Source: Myxocyprinus asiaticus (lineage: Eukaryota > Chordata > Actinopteri > Cypriniformes > Catostomidae). From it: DNA of 64,000 nt. Positions 56,190 to 64,000 of the stretch are shown piece after piece. Numbering within the stretch: the first letter of the stretch is position 1; every line of letters begins with the position of its first letter. The notes under the pieces are model-generated. The model saw nothing but the letters and a program-made list of their open reading frames with translations, searched no databases and was not told where the DNA came from. The translations under genes and the position numbers were made by a program. The stretch covers positions 48,777,501-48,841,500 of the forward strand of contig NC_059346.1 in the NCBI RefSeq assembly GCF_019703515.2, in the 5' to 3' direction.

Positions 56190-57412
56190 CGTAACGCTCA
56201 GCAAACTTATTCACTTATTCAAAGAGGCTGGCTGAAGACACTGGAGCATCCAAAAGAGTGGCTTGTTCCTTATTACTCATTTCTGTGAGGGTCAGCCATA
56301 TTTGTCGATCCAGAACTGCCAGGTTGCCCATGGACTTGCCGATGGCTTGCGCAGTGATTTTCGTGGTATGTAAGGCTAAGTCTGTAGCGGTGCGGAGCTC
56401 TCTGAATGTCTCTGGATCAAAGCCGTGCTCATACATTTGCCTGAGGAGCTTGGCTTGAAATACCTGGAGCACTGCCATTGCGTGGAGTTCTAATCCAGTT
56501 TATTCTGCCACTGAGTAAGCTTTTCCCGCCAGTGTGGACATTTGTCGACATGGTTTGGAAGGATGTATGGGGCGTGATCTCTACACCCTGTTACATCTGG
56601 ACAGAGGTGCGGTGCTACCACCTCCTCCATAGGGGGTAAATAGAGTATAACCATTTTCTTCCCTGTGGTCCACATTAAAGCGGATGGTGTCACTGCGTGA
56701 GCATGCCGAGAAGGGCGCGCCCCAGGACATAGTTCGCTATGAACTTCAGGGAAGAATGGGGTAGATTTGCGGGACACTGCCGTTTGATGGCGTGGTGAGA
56801 CTTTTCAGGTTCCTCTGGGGGAGACCACTCAAGGTGAAGCTCTTCCACTGCCCTTGTAAGGATGCGGAACATCTCCCTGTCAGTGGTGCGTGCACATTTC
56901 TCTCCCTTGCTGGGGGGAGGGGCGGCAGCATCATCCACTGACCACTGGCCAGATGCAGCGAAAGACATGACTTCATCATTATCATCCCCAGCATCAGAAC
57001 CGCTGCACGAGACAGGGCCGCCCGCTCTTTCAGAAGGTCAGAGCTCGTCTCGTACATAGCGTATCGGAAAACATGTGCTTCTGTGAGATTGAGGGGCTCG
57101 CGGGGCCTGTGCCGCCACGAGGACCACCTCAAAGTCATCCTGCTCGAACTTGCGACCCCGCTGTGCCTCTTCGTACGAATTCTTGGGTATCACAAAAGAG
57201 GCGGGTGGGAGGGTGCGTGAGGCTGAATCGTCCCTCAGAACGAGGGTGATTTGCAAGCGAAGCATCTTGAGACTCATGCCCTCACAGTGAGGACAGTCTG
57301 TCTCCATGAGAGCTGTCTCTGCGTGGGTACGGCCCAGACAGTAAACGCAGCTCTCATGCTGATCTGAAGGCAGGATGTGCCTCTCACACAAGGAACACTT
57401 ACGGAACGACAT
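56190..57412 (-). pseudogene. DIRS gag-like ORF1 (minus copy)
   Basis: It starts MSFRKCSLCERHILPSDQHE at 57412, with paired cysteines CSLC, CVYC and CPHC near the N-terminus. This is typical of the first ORF in fish DIRS elements. It continues in shifted frames through 57138-56746 and 56968-56690 (SLKFIANYVLGRALLGM) and 56478-56215 (VLQVFQAKLLRQMYEHGFDP). At least three frame breaks occur. Confidence 0.72.
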
Positions 57413-57690
57413 CTTTAAAAAGACACGAACATGTGACTCTTTTAGATATATAAATTAATATATATTTATATTTATATCACACAATATGCAATTGCTTTGT
57501 AAGGATATACAGACCCTGCCGAAGCGCTGCGGGGAATCAGGATGCTGAGGCCCGTTCACCAGCGAAGCGTCAAACGGTGAGGCGGTGTGATGTTCGCCAG
57601 AGCACTGCAGGGGAGCGGAAAGTCTTCCTGCAAAGATTCCACCCGCTGACTCATGTATTTCGACAACGAAGGTAGAGGGCTTCTAGACAA

Positions 57691-57868
57691 GAGATGATCG
57701 CTGTCTTGAAGGAAGAACTTCTGAGGAAATGGTGTTTGTGCACCTGTTTTTATAGCGGACACTTTTGCACCAAAACAGGTGGGGCTCAAACACCATAGCC
57801 AATATTAGAATATTGGCGTTATTGTAGAGAGGTTTCAACTAGGTCGTATAAGAAGGCATTCCCCATAT
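57691..57868 (-). repeat. DIRS inverted terminal repeat (high-coordinate end)
   Basis: Inverse of 52495-52671 with a few differences, for example GCCAATATTAGAATATTGGC versus the interrupted ATTCTAATATTG form. Confidence 0.88.
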
Positions 57869-57880
57869 GCTTTGCTGCAA

Positions 57881-60189
57881 TGTCCAGTGTACTGAGTCAT
57901 AAGGGAACCTATTGCAGGAGTACATATTTAACCGTCACATAATATGAGAAATCGCCAACAAGCTGGAGGGCGATCTAATAGGACCACACACAGAGAAGTG
58001 TGCCTAGTATTTTCTGCTCTCTGCATCTTCGTAAACTGAATGAATGGATGCATTAAAATCATGTCTCAAGTTCATTTGCGATATATCGCGAATATGTATA
58101 TAGGCTATATATCTTACAGTCTTACTGAACACCACTAATAACCTTAATTTAGGATGGCAATCAGTTCTCTGCACAGTTATACAAGCATCTAAACATCTTT
58201 CACCACCATCCACCCAATACCTGACACAGTCATTAAAATACAAAGGTGTCTTCCTCAGGAGGGCGCTTACCGGCCGTAAAAGCAGAATCCGTTATCAATT
58301 GGTCCGCATGCAAAACTCATGAACGGTTTTTTTTTTTTTTTTTTACTTAAACGGGGAAGATTTGAACACAAAAAACAAAAACAATTGTTTGAATATATAA
58401 ATTTCGAGGATTGTACATCATACAAATGGAAATCTGCCCGTGTTTCCTCCAGAAATTATTTTGAAAAAATATGTAGTAATCACAAACGACTGTGATTGGT
58501 GCAATCTGAAAAGTGTTGAGAAAAGGAGCAGTTGTCACGTGACAACGCTTCCCTTGAGCATATATTCGCCGCTTCAGAAGAGGTCGGACAATAATTTACA
58601 CATTACCATTGATACTGAGAACGTTTAATAGTAATTTAAATGAAAATGAAACATAGTATAAAGTTAAAGTATTTTCTATGTGGTAAAATTTCCCAAATGT
58701 TGGTCGGGATATTTCCGATCTTCTGAAAGTAGGTAGGGGCATGTTTGTTTTTTTGTCTTTGTTCTTATTGACATTGTACATGTTCTTATTGAGTTCAGGT
58801 TCAATGTTTTCACTCAGTTTAGATTTACAATTGAACCCTCCCACTTGTTGCACAAAAAAATGCATAAAGGTAAATTAAGTTATGCAATAAAAGATTAAGG
58901 TCCACCAATTCGTGTTTTTCATCAGCCACCAGTTTTTATTATTTTTATAATCGGTTGCGAAGCCTTTATTACAACAAACCTATAATCATTAGGATACATT
59001 ACGTTTGTCATACAAGTACACATCAACTGACTATCCCTTTCCCTTTTTGAGCAACCCTGAAACATCCTTAATGTTAATAGAAATTGTTAATTTTCACTTT
59101 TAATTTGTATTATATTGTAAGGTGTTTGGTTATGTTCTATTTTATTAAAGTAATTGTTTTAATATCGTATTGTTAAACAAAATAAAAACATCAAAACCCC
59201 GTAATTTTCAGGCTCCAAAATATTTTTTAAAACACTTTAATCTTGACATGCTACCTATAGGGTACACTGTGAAGTCTACTGTTGCAAATAGCAAAAAGTC
59301 ATCTAATACCTAATTTCCAAGTCCACAATAGGTTGCACTGGCTTCAGTGGTGCTTGTTCTATATACATGGTGACAGTAGGTGTAAAATTTCTCTGTCCAC
59401 AAAATGTGTCCCTGTGTAGCTGCATGTAAAAACCTTTGTTTAGTAAACTGTAACGGTCAAATACATTTGGAATTACACAAAAGTTTAAAAGAAAGTGGAC
59501 CCAGACAGAGCATTTTGTGTTCACAAAGCATGTTGTAAGTGAACCACATTGACAATGCCGACATCAGAGATAGTCCGAGTTAATTTGGAGTTTACATACA
59601 ACCCAAGTGTGTAGGGAGTCATTACATAACAGTGAAATGTACAAATGGGAAGTCTTAAAAGCCCTAATTCATAATATCCCCCATACATAGGAAAGGAAGT
59701 GATAATGTTGAAATTTATGCACAAGCTTGACAATGCATTTCATGTAATGCTTCCAACATTGTAAAGTGACAATATTGAATTAACAGTATATGCAGAATTT
59801 AACTATGTACACAACATATAATATCCATTAAGTAATGCATTACAGGCAGTTAACAATCAGTGATTTAGTAAAACATTATATACATTAGTCACAAGACAAC
59901 GACTACACAAATCCTCAGACCTCTTAGAGACCAGACTATATGAAATGATAGTGTCACAAATTCCTTGTACAAGGAATCACCATTAGTTATTTCAAAACAA
60001 TATAGCAGTGCAGTTTGATTGTATTTATATCTCACTACAATTGTCATTTCTAAAACCATCAGATAAGCCATATTAAAAGCAGCTTATTTTGTGGCATGAG
60101 ACAAAGCCTTTTTGTGTTCAAATGCAAATGTCTACCCCCATTAAACAGAACTGTCAGCATGACCTTGTCCATATGTACATAAACAGTGA
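57881..60189. other. Intergenic / likely 3' UTR of the ZBED-like gene
   Basis: No coding region is recognised. A T-run lies at 58326-58344. Several TTTATT motifs on the plus strand (AATAAA on the minus), for example near 58974 and 59149, are candidate polyadenylation signals for the minus-strand gene above, so its 3' UTR may extend 1 kb or more into this stretch. Confidence 0.4.
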
Positions 60190-62847
60190 TCATAATTCTT
60201 CCTCAGACACGTGGATCTTACTTTCATAGGACACAAGAGTCTGGTAAAGATACTCTCTGCTTTGGGTACCATCGACAGCATTCCTCTGGTCAGTTTCCCG
60301 TCCAGAGGTGCCACCTTTTAGCTGATCTACATAATCGGTGTTCCGATGGAGAAATAAAATGTGGTCAAGGTGTTTAGATCCCAATGTGGCCCTTCTTTGG
60401 GTCACTGTAGACTCTCTTGGGGCAAAGGCCTGATCTGCAGAAACAGCAGTAGCAGGTATTGACAGATATTTTCGTGCCAGTCTAGCCACGGCAGGAAACC
60501 GGTGTTCCTTGTTGAGCCACCATTGCAGAGGTGAGAGACTACGTCTAGAGAGGGGCTCTGCAATGTAATCTTCCAGCTGCTGGTGAATCTCAGGCATTCT
60601 TTCAGTGGGGTCCTCCCCCAAAAGAATGTCATACATACTCTGGGGAAGAGGACTCATTTGTATACGAGCATTGAGCTGTAAATCTCCTCTTAGTGGCGAT
60701 GTCAGAGTAGTCCCACTAAAAGGTCTTTTACTGATTCTTTTTCTGGTACAACTGCTGATGGGCGATCCAATCTCAAGTGCATTTTCATTGACCTGTTCTG
60801 GAGATGACAAAGCAGAGGGCTTGCATGGTTGCAATTCAATGCTGTCGCCCTCCTCTCCTGAGCCACATGATTCAGGTGAGTCCAAAGAAGCCATCACAGG
60901 CATTTGCAAGGGATCATCTAACTCAAAAACTGGAGGTTCTCCACTTTCATCCACAGTCTCCTCCATTTCCATGCTTTGTACCCTCTTTCTGATCATTCCT
61001 TCTTTGCTTGCGTAAGCTTGAACCGAGAGAAGCTCTTTCACCTTGTCATGCAGCTTGCTGCGGGCATGTGGACTGAGAAACCGCAACTCTTTAAAACGGG
61101 GGTCCAAAAACGAGGACAGTACAGCAGGGCTGTCCAGAAGAGCATCTTCATCGCTCAGACTCCAACGTTTGTCCATTCCAGCACGAATTCTCTCCATAAC
61201 TCCCCTCACCACAGGACAGCTGCACTCTGCAATTTTCTGTCCAAGGAGCCGGGACACTCCTTGGAGGCATGGCATTAGGGCAGAAATGGGGCCATTGATG
61301 TCCTCACTAAGAAACGATGCTGCAATGCGGACAGTCTTAAGCACTGGGACAAGTTCGTGTATAAGACGCCACTGATGATCTACCAGGTTTGGTGCTACTT
61401 TTTGCTCCTCTAATACTGAGCTTATCACCCATTTGAGATCCAGTAGACTCTCACACATCTCAATGGCAGTAGTCCAGCGACCTGGGTCATTCAAGACTAG
61501 ACTTGCTGATTCTTTATTAACAGCCTCTGCTTTCTGGCTCAGTGATGTAGCAGCATTCACATTATGCTGGAAATGCAAGACGATGCCTCGAGCATCCGCA
61601 AGAACTTGTCTGACGGTCTCTACACAAAGCCCCTCCTGCACACAGAGTTTCAGGGCCTGTCCTGCACAAAGTAGAGGTGCCCAACCCTCAGGAAGATTAT
61701 TAAGAGGAGGATGGCTGGGTCCAGCAAATTCTAGTTGATATTCTGGATCAATGGCCATATTCTCTTGCCCCCTTGACTCCGTTCTAGAGGGGGTGTCATG
61801 CACAACACAGAAAACGAAATGATCTGGAAGTTGGAACTCAGACAGTACTGCTCTCAAGGTGTCCACAAAATGAGCATGCCCTCTTCTATATCCGTTACCA
61901 TTTAATTCTGGTATTGGCCGGGTCTCAAGCACACAACGTGCCAGGCGCCAATGAGAGTCTACAAAATGCGCACTGACTGTAAGGTAGGACTGACCATCTC
62001 CTTCAACCCCACATCCTTCTACAGATTGCCAGTGTTCAGTGCAGAGGGCCAAAGAGTGAGAGGCTAGTCCAGTCTGCAGATGCTGCTGAAGGTATTGTTT
62101 AAGAATATGGTAGCGATGCCAAAGTAGGCTGCCAAGCAGAGATGGAGAAGGCACTGAATATTTAGGCTCTAAGCAACCCAGTAAAAGTCTGAATCCCCTC
62201 TCTTCCACTACAGACAATGGCTGAAGATCTCTAAATATCATCTCCAAGATAAGATCAGTCAACACCTCAGCTCGCTTGTTACTGCAGCCTCTTGCACCAC
62301 TGCGGTTGCCGCTGTTTCCAGCTGTGCTGTTCATCTCCCCTGAAGAAAAATTATACATTAGGCAGCTCATATGTGTATCTTGTTGAGGATCGGCATTAGA
62401 ACTAGATGTATTGCCTCCAGCAAAGCCAGGGGCACATGAAGTCCGAACAGGCTTGCTTTCCCCAATATCATGTAGCAGCACCGCTTGCTGCTCCTCTTTG
62501 ATAGTAACGGGTAGCATTGGCTGACATGTAGATGTCAATGCATTGCCTGTGGTGTTGCATGCTGTTAATCTACTACGGTGTAAAGTGGTCTGAACCATGT
62601 GAGCTGGTGCTGCTCCTTCCCAAATGCCGTGTTTGCGTCCTAAGTGTTCTCTCATGGAAGTGGTGCTGTTGTGAAAGGAAAGCTGTCTCTTACAATGGTT
62701 ACACTCCACACGATGAAAACTTAACTGAGTGTAGTGGTTCCACACTTTTGATGTGCGTCGATCAGAATAAGGCAAAAAACTATCCATTTTTGTCTTAAGG
62801 TTTGGTGCATCAAGACTTCCAGGATACCTTTGAGGTGGGAGATCCAT
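60190..62847 (-). CDS. ZBED-like protein derived from a hAT transposase
   Basis: This is one uninterrupted exon of 885 residues. A BED zinc finger lies at about 34-73 (SKVWNHYTQLSFHRVECNHC, with H68 and H73), i.e. C-x2-C-x15-H-x4-H. The middle is a hAT RNase-H-like region starting LTDLILEMIFRDLQPLSVVE. The place of the first hAT catalytic aspartate (T-D-x-W) reads TEHW. The C-terminus has the hAT dimerisation segment (PLQWWLNKEHRFPAVARLAR, then LGSKHLDHILFLHRN) and an acidic tail. The length, intact frame and lost catalytic residue indicate a domesticated host gene of the ZBED family, whose members are mostly nuclear DNA-binding regulators. ttcaccacag two bases before the ATG looks like a splice acceptor, so a non-coding 5' exon is likely. 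Which ZBED member it is, I cannot say. Confidence 0.85.
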   Translation of the reverse strand: MDLPPQRYPGSLDAPNLKTKMDSFLPYSDRRTSKVWNHYTQLSFHRVECNHCKRQLSFHNSTTSMREHLGRKHGIWEGAAPAHMVQTTLHRSRLTACNTTGNALTSTCQPMLPVTIKEEQQAVLLHDIGESKPVRTSCAPGFAGGNTSSSNADPQQDTHMSCLMYNFSSGEMNSTAGNSGNRSGARGCSNKRAEVLTDLILEMIFRDLQPLSVVEERGFRLLLGCLEPKYSVPSPSLLGSLLWHRYHILKQYLQQHLQTGLASHSLALCTEHWQSVEGCGVEGDGQSYLTVSAHFVDSHWRLARCVLETRPIPELNGNGYRRGHAHFVDTLRAVLSEFQLPDHFVFCVVHDTPSRTESRGQENMAIDPEYQLEFAGPSHPPLNNLPEGWAPLLCAGQALKLCVQEGLCVETVRQVLADARGIVLHFQHNVNAATSLSQKAEAVNKESASLVLNDPGRWTTAIEMCESLLDLKWVISSVLEEQKVAPNLVDHQWRLIHELVPVLKTVRIAASFLSEDINGPISALMPCLQGVSRLLGQKIAECSCPVVRGVMERIRAGMDKRWSLSDEDALLDSPAVLSSFLDPRFKELRFLSPHARSKLHDKVKELLSVQAYASKEGMIRKRVQSMEMEETVDESGEPPVFELDDPLQMPVMASLDSPESCGSGEEGDSIELQPCKPSALSSPEQVNENALEIGSPISSCTRKRISKRPFSGTTLTSPLRGDLQLNARIQMSPLPQSMYDILLGEDPTERMPEIHQQLEDYIAEPLSRRSLSPLQWWLNKEHRFPAVARLARKYLSIPATAVSADQAFAPRESTVTQRRATLGSKHLDHILFLHRNTDYVDQLKGGTSGRETDQRNAVDGTQSREYLYQTLVSYESKIHVSEEEL

Positions 62848-64000
62848 GTCTGTGGTGAAATATGAAATTAAAAATTCAAAGTATTAATTTAAAATGATTA
62901 CACAGGAATTTAAATAATTACTTATCTAGCACATCTATGTTATACATTTCTGTCATAAAAAGGTTGTGATGTTTTCAGCCTACATCCTTAATACAGATAT
63001 CAATGTTTTAACATTAAATAATTTTTTTTAGAAATGGTATGACATGGCTAGTCCCCTTGGAACTTTTTATAAACGTTACTACCATGTTCCACTGGCAGTT
63101 TTCTGGAAGAGATGCGTTAACCAATAACCAGACCAACACAGATTTTCTGTGCTAATTTTGGGTCAAAATCAGCATAATTTTGTGGAAGGGATTTAAACAG
63201 TAAAATGTTTTAAATGTAGCGGAGAGTACTACACTCCTATTGGTAGAATTATTCAATTAGCCAAAATATTTCATAAACATGCAAGGGGTGGGGAATGTGT
63301 AGAACTTTTATAAATGACAGATGTCACAATTCTGTGTAAACCTGCTGGGTTCTGAGTGTGCAAATTCCATTTGGGCCTACAAATAACATTTAAAAAGAAA
63401 AAGGGAAAGGGACAGAGATAGAGATCATCTCAAAGCTGACACTCCACTATGTCCCACCCCCTTTATTTAATGTTCTGAGAAGTGATCATTTTATTTTTAC
63501 TTTGGACATTGTTTTAAATCAAAACTTTCACTATTTTTTTTTAGAAGTTTTAGAATCACTTTTCCATAATAATGTTTATCATTTATATCGTTATTGACCA
63601 CAAATGTCAAGAATATCTTGAAATAGATTTTTACTTATATCATCCACCCCTTTTATTTGCTATTCTTAATTCAAAATATGCCTTGATGTAAATATGAAGA
63701 ACCGACTTTACCAGCACTCTTTTTATGTATATACTATATTGAGCACTGCTGCTGAAATTTCACATTGTTCATTAATTTTCTTGAAGCAGCGTAACACTTG
63801 CTTGTCCCAGTCAGCTGCACGCTTTCTACACTGCGCGCAGTAGCGATGTTTCCTTTGTGAACTAATCTTTTCTTTTTTTTTTTTTTTTTTTTAAACAAAT
63901 TGTTCTCGTTCACCTCCATTCACCGACTCATATTTCTTGTTCACTGACGTTTCTCCATTTTGAAGTGTGAGACTGCTTTGGTGCTTCTCATGCCTGTAAA
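62848..64000. other. Upstream region of the ZBED-like gene
   Basis: Probably intron and promoter of the ZBED-like gene. A short G/C-richer stretch (63785-63850, CACTGCGCGCAGTAGCGATG) followed by a T-run (63870-63891) is the only notable segment. No coding region is supported. Confidence 0.35.

Larger units (their letters stand above)
52431..57880 (-). mobile_element. DIRS-type retrotransposon, nearly complete, decayed
   Basis: Inverted terminal repeats at 52495-52671 and 57691-57868 face each other with about 94% match by eye. On the minus strand, from 57412 downward: gag-like ORF, reverse transcriptase, RNase H and tyrosine recombinase. An internal complementary region next to the 52.4-kb end (52431-52480 and 52760-52860) completes the DIRS design. 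All ORFs have breaks. The closest relative in the window is the fragment at 4107-6775. Confidence 0.87.

Overview
The window is vertebrate nuclear DNA, most likely from a teleost fish and probably a cypriniform. It has genes split by GT-AG introns, an EHD2-type gene, a ZBED gene, and a dense mixture of Tc1/mariner, hAT-like, DIRS, Ty3/gypsy, L1 and CR1/L2-type LINE elements and MITEs. The species call rests on remembered repeat families and is an inference. There is no prokaryotic gene organisation.

Layout. 1-2965: 5' half of an L1-type LINE (minus). 2995-4070: decayed Tc1-like copy (minus). 4107-6775: 3' part of a DIRS retrotransposon (plus), abutting a 5'-truncated L1 tail to 7047. 7048-8960: non-coding DNA with MITE-like repeats. 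8963-24705: a six-exon EHD2-like gene on the minus strand, whose introns carry a hAT-like element, a Sleeping Beauty-type Tc1, an intact long-TIR Tc1-like transposon and another decayed Tc1-like element. 24706-30580: mostly non-coding, with a 745-bp tandem duplication. 30588-32646: exons of an ELM2-SANT corepressor-type gene (minus) with a premature stop and a Tc1-like insertion between exons. 34130-34320: tRNA-derived SINE. 34900-36640: LTR-like sequence of unclear identity. 37325-39803: CR1/L2-type LINE (minus). 39806-50286: one L1 copy (minus) split by two younger insertions. These are a Ty3/gypsy element with 359-bp LTRs (39959-44579) and a rearranged CR1/L2-type LINE (45185-49093). 50356-51699: a fold-back structure with overlapping inverted repeats. 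52431-57880: near-complete but decayed DIRS element (minus). 60190-62847: a single-exon coding region for an 885-aa hAT-derived ZBED-like protein (minus).

Host genes. Only EHD2-like and the ZBED-like gene look intact. The ELM2-SANT locus looks like a pseudogene or a damaged allele. The rest is layered transposon sequence whose nesting gives relative ages. The most informative observations are four. The gypsy element has integrase upstream of reverse transcriptase (Gmr1-like order) and near-identical LTRs but a broken coding region, which suggests it was copied in trans. The LINE at 45-49 kb looks like a twin-priming inversion joined to a second copy. The fold-back at 50.4-51.7 kb has a-b-a'-b' topology. 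The Tc1-like element in EHD2 intron 4 has an intact transposase and 200-bp inverted repeats.
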